A DNA stretch of 7,592 bases from an uncultured Clostridia bacterium (GTDB lineage Bacteria > Bacillota > Clostridia > Oscillospirales > Acutalibacteraceae): positions 1 through 7,592 of the forward strand of contig CALEIO010000124.1 in the NCBI GenBank assembly GCA_937875885.1. The letters are read 5' to 3'. The notes under the pieces are model-generated. The model searched no databases and was not told the origin of the DNA. It worked only from the letters and a program-made list of their open reading frames with translations. Numbering within the stretch: the first letter of the stretch is position 1; the number at the start of each line of letters is the position of its first letter. Made by a program: the position numbers and the translations under genes. Below, one piece after another: positions 1-6,534 of this stretch.

Positions 1-1058
1 GTAAAAGAGATAGCCACCTCAACGTAGGTCATGTTTTCTATCAGGACTTGGCTGCTATTGAAAACGACAGCAAAAATGCTGAGAAAAAAGCCGGTATCGA
101 GCAATTATACAACTTCACAAGCAACTTCAACCCCGAAACAGGTGAAAGTTGCGTTTGGTCATTCAACTTCCTTTCAGCCTACACCGGTAGCACCTCTTCA
201 GCTGATGGCTACAGAGCTAATTCTGCTGTAACTGCTCCTGTATTGATGGACTGCATGAACAACAACCCCGGCCCGACAGGTGTTGTTTTGGCTGACTACG
301 TTTTGACCACTTCTACAACCTACAATAGCGTGCAACTCGTTGATGCTATCATCAAAAACAACTTCGAGTACCTCGATTGGACTGAAAATGGCGTTGGCGC
401 ATCAACAATCTCCAATCCCTCAACTACAGCTGCAGCACCCACTACTTGGACATTCAACCCCAACTCTACAATCTTCGCCGGAACTCAAGCTTCTGCAGGT
501 TTGATTGCCGACTTCAACAAAGACGGCAAACTGAACATCCTCATCAATACCTTTGATTCTTTTATGCCTTCAGGCTTCTCCGACTTTGTAACCCAGAGCG
601 AATTCACTACATTCATCGACAGAATCAAAGACTCCTATGATTTCATAATCATTGACGGTCCCTCTGCAAAAAGCAGCGCTGACACCGAGGTCTTTGCAAG
701 CATCGCAGACTTCTCTGTGCTTGTTGTTATGCAGCACTGCACAAAAACACCCCTCCTCAACGACACCATAGACACCCTCAACAAATACAACAACGGTCTG
801 GCAGGATATATCTTTAACAACGTACACTCTTCTGCAACCGTAATCAACATCGGCTACGGCTATGGCTATGGTCGCAAAATTGACTACGGCTACGGAAGCT
901 ACGGCAAGTACGGAAGATACGGAAGCTACGGCAGTTACGGCAAATATGGAAAATACGGCAAATACGGCGGTTACGCAAACTCCGGTAATTACGGAAACTA
1001 CAGCCGTCGCAATGCTTATCAGCACGGCAGATATGAAGCAAAGAGGAACAAGCAATGA
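1..1058 (+). CDS. Partial chimeric ORF: PI-PLC-like C-terminal region fused in frame to the C-terminal half of a CpsD-type tyrosine kinase
   Basis: The frame is open to the window edge (first whole codon at base 3); a TTG at 48 has no ribosome binding site, so the gene is truncated at its 5' end. Residues here are numbered from that TTG. About residues -6 to 108 resemble the end of a bacterial PI-PLC X-domain protein: a VFYQD strand, a WSFNFLSAYTG stretch, a GYRANSAV stretch, then GPTGVVLADY and a LVDAIIKNNF helix. About residues 160-262 are CpsD-like: a PSGFSDFVTQSEF segment, Walker B DFIIIDGPS at 198-206, and an FNNVHSS end. Residues 269-329 are a Gly/Tyr tail with 18 tyrosines, the usual autophosphorylation site. 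No Walker A (GEGKS/T) or A' motif is visible, so this half alone should not bind ATP normally. No membrane segment links the normally secreted half to the normally cytoplasmic one. The stop overlaps the next start (ATGA), placing the kinase half in its native operon. The family calls are firm for the 3' half and moderate for the 5' half. Confidence 0.7.
   Translation, partial: KRDSHLNVGHVFYQDLAAIENDSKNAEKKAGIEQLYNFTSNFNPETGESCVWSFNFLSAYTGSTSSADGYRANSAVTAPVLMDCMNNNPGPTGVVLADYVLTTSTTYNSVQLVDAIIKNNFEYLDWTENGVGASTISNPSTTAAAPTTWTFNPNSTIFAGTQASAGLIADFNKDGKLNILINTFDSFMPSGFSDFVTQSEFTTFIDRIKDSYDFIIIDGPSAKSSADTEVFASIADFSVLVVMQHCTKTPLLNDTIDTLNKYNNGLAGYIFNNVHSSATVINIGYGYGYGRKIDYGYGSYGKYGRYGSYGSYGKYGKYGKYGGYANSGNYGNYSRRNAYQHGRYEAKRNKQ
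852..1034 (+). repeat. Degenerate 6/9-base tandem repeat encoding a Gly-Tyr tail
   Basis: This stretch is built from short in-frame units of the type TAC-GGC-AAR or TAC-GGA-AGN, giving repeated Tyr-Gly-Lys and Tyr-Gly-Ser triplets after an initial run of Gly-Tyr pairs. About 18 tyrosines lie in 61 codons. Such tyrosine clusters end bacterial tyrosine kinases of the CpsD/Wzc type. The low complexity produces long false ORFs on the minus strand and makes slippage likely, so tail length may vary between strains. Confidence 0.85.
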
Positions 1059-2443
1059 ACAAAAACAACAACATCGACATCGACAAAGAAAGACCTGAAA
1101 GTATAGACACTCTGGACCAACTTGTCATTTTCATCGACTTTCTTAAGATTCTCCCCCGCCTTTGGATATGGTTTCTGATACTTGTTATTTTGGGAGGAAG
1201 TATTTCCTACTACAAAGCAAGCTCTGAATATTATCCCGTATATAAGGCATCTTCTACCTTTACAATCACAATCAAAAGAGAACAGAGTATTATGGGCAGC
1301 GTTGCATTCTACGACAACGCCGCTGCTGAACAGATGGCAAAAACATTCCCCTATATTCTCACCAGTTCCTTGCTCCGTCGCAAGGTTGCCGCTCATCTGG
1401 AGAGCGATTTCACCAGTAACGTAAGCGTTGTTGCAACATCCAACACAAACCTGCTGACTCTTTCTGTAACCGACAGAGACCCGCAGAAAGCTTACGATAC
1501 CCTGCAGGCTGTAATCCTTATTTACCCCGAGGTTTCCGAGCCCTTGGTAGGCAAGGTAACTATGAATGTACTGGATGAATCGGGATTCCCCCACGAACCC
1601 GCAAACCCCAAGATTTTCATTAAAGAAATCCTCATCGGTGCAGGCATCGGTTTCGGCATCGGTCTTGCATGGGCTGTGCTTGTTTTCATCACCAACCGTA
1701 CCATTCAGAAAGAAAGCGATATCAAGAAAAAGCTTGGCATCTCCTGTCTGGGCATAATCCCCAGAGTTGCAAAGAAAAAGCGCTCAAAAGAGATTTCCCA
1801 CTACTTTGTACTTACAGACCCCAAAGCCAAAGATATCCTTCAGGAATCTTTCCGTATGGTAAGAAACAAGGTTGAATACCACGCCCATAAGTACAATCAC
1901 AAATCTTTCCTCATAACAAGTGCCGCTGCAGGTGAGGGCAAAAGCTTCTTTGCTGCCAACCTGACACTCTCACTTGTTTCCACAGGTAAAAAAGTTATAC
2001 TCATCGACTGTGACCTGCGACATCCCACAGGAAGACTCATCTTCGATATGGAGCAATCCACAGGTCTTGGCGAGTACCTTAAAGGCGAGCTGGAGCTCCA
2101 GGATTATCTTGAGCAGGCAAAGGCACAGAACACCCATCAGTTCCCCAACTTCCTGTTTCTTCCCGGTGGCTCTCCCGTAGATGACGGCTCACACCTGCTT
2201 TCAAGCAAAAGAATGCAGCACCTTATCACCTACATCAAAGACAGATGCGATTATGTTATTCTGGACTGTGCTCCTGCAGGTCTGCTCACAGACCCTGCCG
2301 TACTGGCACAGTATGCAGACTCTGCTCTGCTTGTTATCAGAAAAGACTTTGCCCGAGTAGATTTTATCAACGACGCTTTAACCCATCTTTCTGAAAGCGA
2401 AATTCAGGTTGTGGGCGGTGTCCTTAATGATGTGCAGGTGTAA
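1055..2443 (+). CDS. Fused Wzz/CapA-CapB polysaccharide co-polymerase and BY-type tyrosine kinase
   Basis: This 462-residue inner-membrane protein is predicted to control polysaccharide chain length/export and to carry a cytoplasmic tyrosine kinase. A Wzz-type half comes first: transmembrane segment about 37-53, an extracytoplasmic domain about 54-190 ending in a proline-rich stretch (P179, P182, P185), and a second membrane segment about 192-213. The kinase follows: the oligomerisation motif ExxRxxR is ESFRMVR at 264-270, Walker A is AAGEGKS at 291-297, Walker A' is VILIDCDLRHP at 314-324 and Walker B is YVILDCAPAG at 400-409. The C-terminus ends just after the kinase fold (LNDVQV) and has no tyrosine cluster, unlike most BY-kinases; the tail sits on the upstream gene instead. 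The start is the ATG overlapping the previous stop (ATGA), with AAGAGG eight bases upstream, so translation is probably coupled. The family call is firm; no polymer can be assigned. Confidence 0.93.
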   Translation: MNKNNNIDIDKERPESIDTLDQLVIFIDFLKILPRLWIWFLILVILGGSISYYKASSEYYPVYKASSTFTITIKREQSIMGSVAFYDNAAAEQMAKTFPYILTSSLLRRKVAAHLESDFTSNVSVVATSNTNLLTLSVTDRDPQKAYDTLQAVILIYPEVSEPLVGKVTMNVLDESGFPHEPANPKIFIKEILIGAGIGFGIGLAWAVLVFITNRTIQKESDIKKKLGISCLGIIPRVAKKKRSKEISHYFVLTDPKAKDILQESFRMVRNKVEYHAHKYNHKSFLITSAAAGEGKSFFAANLTLSLVSTGKKVILIDCDLRHPTGRLIFDMEQSTGLGEYLKGELELQDYLEQAKAQNTHQFPNFLFLPGGSPVDDGSHLLSSKRMQHLITYIKDRCDYVILDCAPAGLLTDPAVLAQYADSALLVIRKDFARVDFINDALTHLSESEIQVVGGVLNDVQV

Positions 2444-2446
2444 GCG

Positions 2447-2887
2447 GTGAAAACAGTTGACACAAAGGAATTTCTCGGCACTCTGTGCGAAATGACAGAT
2501 TCAGGCAAAACCGTAAGCACTGTTGTTTCCGGCGGTAGTATGGCACCTTTTCTGTGTGCCAACAGAGATTTTGTCTTTCTGCAAAAGCCCCACAGGAAAC
2601 TTAAAAAAGGCGACATAGTGCTTTTCAACAGAGAAAATGGAGATTTTGTACTGCACAGGATCCTCCGCATAAAAGAAGACGAATTCTACCTTTGCGGTGA
2701 CCGACAGACCACTCTGGAGGGCCCCGTAAAAGAAGCTGACATCCGCTGCATTGCCGTAAGCGCCAAACGAAAAGACAGCCTCATTACAGAAAAAAGCCCC
2801 GTTTGGTGGTTTTACGGCACCATCTGGAGCAGACTTGTTTTTATGCGACCTCTTATCTTCCGTCTTGTGAGTCTTATAAAAAAGTAA
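2447..2887 (+). CDS. Small S24/S26-family (signal-peptidase-like) serine peptidase
   Basis: This 146-residue protein carries the signal-peptidase-like fold signature: SGGSMAPFL with the presumed nucleophile Ser31, KKGDIVLF at 53-60, VLHRIL with His70, and GDRQTT at 84-89 matching the conserved GD box. The His after VL fits the Ser/His type (SipW/ER signal peptidase-like) rather than the Ser/Lys LepB type; this is an inference. There is no N-terminal membrane anchor. The C-terminal 30 residues are aromatic and basic (VWWFYGTIW onward) and could associate with the membrane. The start is GTG, three bases after the kinase stop, with a weak AGGTG six bases upstream, so it is probably translated by coupling. 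The first internal ATG would remove only a short N-terminal segment before the catalytic Ser. Its position between kinase and phosphatase suggests a role in polysaccharide export or processing of an envelope protein, but the substrate is unknown. Confidence 0.82.
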   Translation: MKTVDTKEFLGTLCEMTDSGKTVSTVVSGGSMAPFLCANRDFVFLQKPHRKLKKGDIVLFNRENGDFVLHRILRIKEDEFYLCGDRQTTLEGPVKEADIRCIAVSAKRKDSLITEKSPVWWFYGTIWSRLVFMRPLIFRLVSLIKK

Positions 2888-2917
2888 GCATAAACACTTT
2901 CCACAGGAGTTTTCCCT

Positions 2918-3631
2918 ATGATTGATATTCATTGCCACATATTGCCCGGTATAGACGACGGCGCAGCAGATATCTATGACACTCTGGAAATGGCTCTGAT
3001 TGCCGCCAACAGCGGAGTCAAAGCCATAGTTGCCACTCCCCACTGCAACATTCCCTGGGACAGAGGTAACTACTTTGACTCTATGTACAGAGAAGCTCTG
3101 CAAAAAGCACGTCAGGCTATTGAACAAGAAAGATTGCCAATCAAAATTCTGAGCGGTATGGAGGTTTTCGTTACCTTCGACCTGCCTGAATTAATAAAAG
3201 AAGGAAAAATCCTGACCATAAACCACAGCGACTATCTGCTTGTGGAGTTTGATTTTGGCGAAGACCCTGAGTTTGTGGACATAATGGTGCAAAGACTGAA
3301 AGAAATCGGAATCAAGCCCATTATTGCTCACCCCGAGCGGTACGACTTCATTAAAGAGGACATTACCTTTGCACAACGTCTTATAAAACAAGGCTGCATC
3401 CTGCAGGCCAACAAAGGCAGTTTCCTGGGCAAATACGGAGAGCGTGCAGAAAACACAGCTACCGAGCTTGTAAAGCAAAAGCTTGTTTCTGTAGTTGCAA
3501 GCGACGCTCACAGCCCTTTCAGACGTACCCCTTACCTTATAGAGGCACGAAAAACCATCGGGGAGTTTGCCGATGCAGAAGCACTCTTCGAAACAAATCC
3601 CAAGAAAATTGTTATAAACCAACCCCTTTAA
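2918..3631 (+). CDS. cpsB: CpsB/YwqE-type PHP-family protein-tyrosine phosphatase
   Basis: This 237-residue protein matches the manganese-dependent phosphotyrosine phosphatases that dephosphorylate BY-kinases in Gram-positive capsule loci. Metal-binding motifs occur in PHP order: DIHCHILPGIDDG at 3-15 (His5, His7), ATPHC at 39-43, the GMEV segment at 80-83 with Glu82, AHPERY at 137-142, and ASDAH at 194-198. Length is close to the family norm (about 240-255). The ATG at 2918 is preceded by AGGAG eight bases upstream and follows the peptidase gene by 30 bases, so it is the last gene of the operon before a terminator. Its likely substrates are the tyrosines on the tail encoded at 852-1034 and any on the fused kinase. 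The family assignment is firm; the gene symbol is by family resemblance. Confidence 0.93.
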   Translation: MIDIHCHILPGIDDGAADIYDTLEMALIAANSGVKAIVATPHCNIPWDRGNYFDSMYREALQKARQAIEQERLPIKILSGMEVFVTFDLPELIKEGKILTINHSDYLLVEFDFGEDPEFVDIMVQRLKEIGIKPIIAHPERYDFIKEDITFAQRLIKQGCILQANKGSFLGKYGERAENTATELVKQKLVSVVASDAHSPFRRTPYLIEARKTIGEFADAEALFETNPKKIVINQPL

Positions 3632-3648
3632 CATCATAGCAAAACAAA

Positions 3649-3672
3649 AAAGCAGCCTTCAGAGGCTGCTTT
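3649..3672. terminator. Bidirectional Rho-independent terminator between convergent genes
   Basis: A 9-bp stem (AAAGCAGCC with GGCTGCTTT) closes on a 6-base loop, TTCAGA. The plus strand continues TTTCTTTATT. The minus strand reads into a T-rich run (complement of 3641-3650). It lies 17 bases after the phosphatase stop and directly beyond the stop of the convergent metallopeptidase, so it can end both transcripts. Confidence 0.88.
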
Positions 3673-3674
3673 CT

Positions 3675-4646
3675 TTATTCTGTGGGGATTTGCTGGGTTT
3701 CTCCGTAAAACTCTTTTGTTTCTGCTATTCTCACAACCTGGCTTTTATGGCTTTCCAGGAGCTTTGTTATAGCGTACATATCAATCCAGATTTCGTTCTG
3801 ACTCTCTTTCTGACTTTCGTCAAAAACAAGCTCCATTCCTATGTGCAGATGGCTTGTTTCTATTCCGTTTACGTTCTCTTCTTTGGAATATCCCGTTCTG
3901 CCCACGTAACCGATAACCTGACCTGCTTTTACTGTTTCCCCCTCTGCCACATCAGGATGAAAAGGCCTGTTCTGCCGCAGATGGGCATAGTAATAATATC
4001 GCTTCTTATCAAAGGAGCGCACACCAATCCGCCAACCGCCATACTCATTCCAACCCATGGCCTCCACCACACCATCTTCAACGGCTATAACGGGTGTGCC
4101 TGTAGCCGCCATCATATCGTGCCCCAGATGAGGTCTGCTGTATCCATAGGTGCGCTGCGCACCAAAATCATCGTAATGGGAATAAGCAAAGCTCGCTCCA
4201 ATGGGAGAATACACCACCAGACCATACTGTTTTTTGGTGCCGGTTTGTCCGTTTTCAGACTCCTTTAACTCGTAATCTCCAAGAAACCCTCCGAGCACAG
4301 CGGAATAGACCTGCTTATAATAATCGTAATATTTTAACTCCTTGCCCACTTTCTCTGCACTTTCTCCGCTTTCGAGCCTTCTTGCATACTCCAGCAGATG
4401 GGTGGTTTTATACTTTGAAAAATCTCCCCCATACTTTGCACCCAGAAAACTCAGAAGTTCAATCCAGCTTAAATGAACATCTCCTCCGTAGCTCTCTATA
4501 TCCATCTCCAAAGCATCACAAAGAGCCTGATATGTAACATTAAACTCTGCATATTTTATGTAATCTCCCCGTGTCTTTGCGCCAATGGGCAACATTGCCC
4601 CTATAGCCGCTACAAGCACCAGAAAAAGGCTCATAATCCGCTTCAC
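3675..4646 (-). CDS. Secreted M23-family (LytM domain) zinc metallopeptidase
   Basis: Predicted to be exported and to cleave peptidoglycan peptides, or to act as a cell-wall/sporulation LytM partner. The 323-residue product starts with a signal peptide: basic MKR, a hydrophobic core about 5-20, and a probable cleavage near IGA at 21-23. Residues 24-140 are a helical, family-unspecific region. The LytM fold occupies about 145-275, with zinc ligands His173 and Asp177 in RPHLGHD, His222 in YAHL, and His266/His268 in SHLHIG; the set looks complete. The GTG at 4646 is chosen because GGGAGG (4655-4660, minus) lies eight bases upstream and the signal peptide follows at once. A longer ATG start at 4688 would add 14 residues that translate through the ribosome binding site. 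It is the only gene on its strand before the shared terminator. Which wall bond it cuts cannot be told. Confidence 0.88.
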   Translation of the reverse strand: MKRIMSLFLVLVAAIGAMLPIGAKTRGDYIKYAEFNVTYQALCDALEMDIESYGGDVHLSWIELLSFLGAKYGGDFSKYKTTHLLEYARRLESGESAEKVGKELKYYDYYKQVYSAVLGGFLGDYELKESENGQTGTKKQYGLVVYSPIGASFAYSHYDDFGAQRTYGYSRPHLGHDMMAATGTPVIAVEDGVVEAMGWNEYGGWRIGVRSFDKKRYYYYAHLRQNRPFHPDVAEGETVKAGQVIGYVGRTGYSKEENVNGIETSHLHIGMELVFDESQKESQNEIWIDMYAITKLLESHKSQVVRIAETKEFYGETQQIPTE

Positions 4647-4654
4647 ACAGCATT

Positions 4655-4671
4655 CCTCCCAGAGGATTATA
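4655..4671 (-). promoter_or_regulatory. RBS fixing the GTG start of the M23 gene, with an adjacent TATAAT
   Basis: On the minus strand GGGAGG (4655-4660) sits eight bases before the GTG at 4646. A perfect TATAAT lies at 4666-4671, but a start site 6-7 bases downstream would fall on the ribosome binding site itself, and no good -35 is seen at 16-18 bases (TTGTGA is 20 away). The RBS call is good; the promoter is doubtful. Confidence 0.45.
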
Positions 4672-4692
4672 TGCACAGAGCGCACCAATAAT

Positions 4693-4734
4693 CACAAAAA
4701 ACAAAAGGCTCTGCCGACAAACAGCCGACAGAGC
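4693..4734 (-). terminator. Rho-independent terminator of nth, stable mainly in minus-strand RNA
   Basis: Read on the minus strand, GCTCTGTCGGC pairs with GTCGGCAGAGC over 11 bp with two G-U wobbles and a 5-base loop (hairpin at 4708-4734), followed by CCTTTTGTTTTTTGTG. On the plus strand the wobble positions become A-C mismatches, so the hairpin is directional. It follows the nth stop by 12 bases. Confidence 0.82.
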
Positions 4735-4746
4735 ATATAGCCTTCT

Positions 4747-5373
4747 TTATATTTTCTTTTTGCAGAAATCCTTCATACAGCAGTTTTCGCAGACAGGTTT
4801 CGGAGCTTTGCACACAGCACGTCCGTGAAGCACCAATCTGTGACAAAAATCGTTTGATTCCTCCGCAGGCAAAAGCTCCCTGAGAATTTTCTCGATTTTT
4901 TCCTGTGTTTTTTCCTCATGCAGACCCAGACGGCGGGTAATACGGATGCAGTGGGTATCCACCACCACAGCGGGTTTTCCGTAAATATCCCCCACAATCA
5001 GATTTGCAGTCTTTCTGCCTACACCCTGCAGAGTAACAAGCTCTTCAATAGTATCGGGCACCTGTCCGTTATATTCAGAAATAATCCGCTTGGAAATCTC
5101 CACCAGGTCCTCGGACTTGGTACGGTAAAATCCGCAACTGTGTATAAGCTCTGCAATCTCTTTCACGTCTGCCTTTGCCATACTCTGTGCATCAGGAAAA
5201 CGCTCAAACAAGGCAGGAGTAACCAGATTAACCCTTGCATCGGTGCACTGGGCAGCCAGTCGGGTTGCCACCAGAAGCTGAAAGGGGTCTTTATAGTCAA
5301 GGGAACAAATAGCATCAGGATATTCTTTTTTCAATGCTTCCACAGCCTTAAGCGCTATATTTTTCTTTGTCAT
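4747..5373 (-). CDS. nth: Endonuclease III (DNA glycosylase/AP lyase, 4Fe-4S)
   Basis: A base-excision repair enzyme that removes oxidised pyrimidines and nicks abasic sites. The 208-residue product matches the usual length (about 210). The helix-hairpin-helix LQGVGRKTAN at 115-124 includes the catalytic Lys121, and VVDTHC at 137-142 contains the catalytic Asp139. The iron-sulfur cluster loop is intact: Cys188, Cys195, Cys198 and Cys204 with C-x6-C-x2-C-x5-C spacing. The ATG at 5373 is chosen because AGAGGTG lies about six bases upstream and family homology begins there; upstream in-frame codons give an unrelated N-terminal extension. It has its own terminator and is separated from the divergent HAD gene by 166 bases; I see no convincing minus-strand promoter there. 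Confidence 0.96.
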   Translation of the reverse strand: MTKKNIALKAVEALKKEYPDAICSLDYKDPFQLLVATRLAAQCTDARVNLVTPALFERFPDAQSMAKADVKEIAELIHSCGFYRTKSEDLVEISKRIISEYNGQVPDTIEELVTLQGVGRKTANLIVGDIYGKPAVVVDTHCIRITRRLGLHEEKTQEKIEKILRELLPAEESNDFCHRLVLHGRAVCKAPKPVCENCCMKDFCKKKI

Positions 5374-5501
5374 ATTATTCACCTCTTGCTGAATTTCTTT
5401 CTCCTTGCCACAAAAAGAAAGAACTGTATATCCAAAACTTGGGTTATTTTCTGTGCACACACTACTTCTTTGCAAAAAGCCTTTCTTTCAAAAAAACGCT
5501 G

Positions 5502-5510
5502 TGCTATAAT
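5502..5510 (+). promoter_or_regulatory. Extended -10 promoter of the HAD hydrolase gene
   Basis: TGC-TATAAT forms an extended -10 element 29 bases before the ATG, giving a leader of about 23 bases. No good -35 is present at 17 bases (TTTCTT), which an extended -10 can tolerate. The -10 lies inside an inverted repeat, TGCTAT-AATC-ATAGCA (5502-5517). The ribosome binding site AAGGAGG is at 5526-5532, seven bases before the start. Confidence 0.7.
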
Positions 5511-5539
5511 CATAGCAAATCCTGCAAGGAGGCAGCTGT

Positions 5540-6268
5540 ATGTTCAAAAACTATATTTTCGACCTTTACGGCACACTTATTGATATCCGCACAGACGAAG
5601 AAAACTCCGAACTTTGGAGAAAAATGTCTGTATTCTACGGATATCGCGGAGCAAATTACACCCCTTATGAACTTATGCAGAAATACAAAGAGCTCTGCAC
5701 TGCAGAAAAAGCAAAAACAAAAACAGAGTTTCCCCGATATAAATACATAGACATCAATCTCACAAATGTGTTCAGCCAACTTTACAGCATCAAAGGCGTT
5801 AGTCCCACCCAGGAGCTTTCTGCCCTCACTGCAAATGTTTTCCGCTGTTACTCCACAGAGCACATCCGCCTTTATGACGGTGTCACAGAATTCCTCTCTG
5901 CATTAAAAAAGAAAGGAAAGCAGACTTTTCTTCTCTCAAATGCACAGAAAGATTTCACTGTGCCCGAGATTGATATGCTGAATCTGCGAAAGTACTTTAC
6001 AGATATAATAATCAGCTCTGAAGTTTACTGCAGAAAACCCGACCCTCATATGTATGAAATTCTCTTTGAGCGCTACAATCTGAAAAAATCAGAAACCATT
6101 ATGATTGGAAACGATTGTGTGTCTGACATAAGAAGTGCTTATAATTTCGGAATCAGCAGTCTGTACATTCATCAGGAGATATCTCCCCCTGTGTCAGAAA
6201 AGCTTAAAAGCAACTGGAGCATTATGGACGGAGATTTCACAAAAGTTATGCCTTTGATTCTGAAATAA
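5540..6268 (+). CDS. HAD-superfamily hydrolase (DxYGT motif)
   Basis: A cytoplasmic 242-residue hydrolase of the haloacid dehalogenase superfamily, probably acting on a small phosphorylated metabolite. Motif I is FDLYGTLID at 7-15 with nucleophile Asp8; Tyr10 replaces the second Asp usual in phosphatases. Motif II is LLSNAQ with Ser133, motif III is RKPDP with Lys166, and motif IV is IGNDCVSD with Asp192 and Asp196. Residues about 18-105 form a helical cap of the C1 type. DxYGT is typical of L-2-haloacid dehalogenases but also common in uncharacterised clostridial HAD proteins, so substrate and even reaction are open. A perfect AAGGAGG seven bases upstream fixes the start. It is monocistronic, with its own promoter and a strong terminator downstream. 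Confidence 0.9.
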   Translation: MFKNYIFDLYGTLIDIRTDEENSELWRKMSVFYGYRGANYTPYELMQKYKELCTAEKAKTKTEFPRYKYIDINLTNVFSQLYSIKGVSPTQELSALTANVFRCYSTEHIRLYDGVTEFLSALKKKGKQTFLLSNAQKDFTVPEIDMLNLRKYFTDIIISSEVYCRKPDPHMYEILFERYNLKKSETIMIGNDCVSDIRSAYNFGISSLYIHQEISPPVSEKLKSNWSIMDGDFTKVMPLILK

Positions 6269-6306
6269 GCCAAAGCATATTGCCAAAACAATAAAACTCC
6301 ATTTTA

Positions 6307-6342
6307 AAACCGCACGCCTTTATGTGCGGTTTCTTTTTGTTT
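6307..6342 (+). terminator. Rho-independent terminator of the HAD hydrolase gene
   Basis: A 9-bp stem (AAACCGCAC with GTGCGGTTT) has an 8-base loop and is followed by CTTTTTGTTTT. It begins 39 bases after the stop codon. Confidence 0.92.
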
Positions 6343-6425
6343 TATTACATTATACAACAACACCGTTCTTTTTTCAACACACCCTTTCTCTGTGCTAACC
6401 GCTTCCAAATCCGCACTAATACTGA

Positions 6426-6456
6426 GATTCTACCCACAGTAGAGTCCCGGTTTTTT
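6426..6456 (+). terminator. Terminator-like hairpin with T6 run (weak)
   Basis: GATTCTAC pairs with GTAGAGTC (8 bp, one G-U) across a CCACA loop, then CCGG and six T residues. The stem is AU-rich and the T run starts four bases late, so termination would be weak. No gene ends just upstream; it could back up the HAD terminator. Confidence 0.35.
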
Positions 6457-6505
6457 CAGTTTACACGGCAGAAAAATATGGAGAGAGGCGAACCTAACCT
6501 TTCTG

Positions 6506-6534
6506 TTGATAAAGCCACACCTTGCCCTTATAAT
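6506..6534 (+). promoter_or_regulatory. Near-consensus sigma-A promoter upstream of degV
   Basis: TTGATA (6506-6511) and TATAAT (6529-6534) are separated by exactly 17 bases, 11 of 12 consensus positions. The start site would be near 6541, giving either a leader of about 235 bases on degV or a separate small RNA. Confidence 0.65.

Noticed and set aside
852..1034. CRISPR-like or mobile-element repeat
   Set aside because: The repeat is short, in frame and degenerate, has no unique spacers and encodes the kinase tyrosine tail.
570..1134. Long minus-strand ORFs (570-1055 and 844-1134)
   Set aside because: They are shadows of the Gly-Tyr repeat, whose low-complexity codons leave the opposite frames free of stops. 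Their translations are low-complexity Val/Ala or Arg/Cys/Ser runs without a ribosome binding site.
4647..4688. Longer ATG start (4688) for the M23 peptidase
   Set aside because: The added residues are encoded by the ribosome binding site region and would precede a normal signal peptide; the GTG at 4646 has the well-placed GGGAGG.
5374..5475. Longer start (5475) for nth
   Set aside because: The extra 34 residues do not resemble endonuclease III and lie upstream of a good ribosome binding site for the ATG at 5373.
5374..5539. Minus-strand promoter for nth
   Set aside because: I found no pair of -35/-10 hexamers with 16-18 base spacing that stands out on this strand.
4918..5583. 221-codon plus-strand ORF opposite nth
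   Set aside because: It is antisense to a clear endonuclease III gene, has no ribosome binding site and its translation matches no family.
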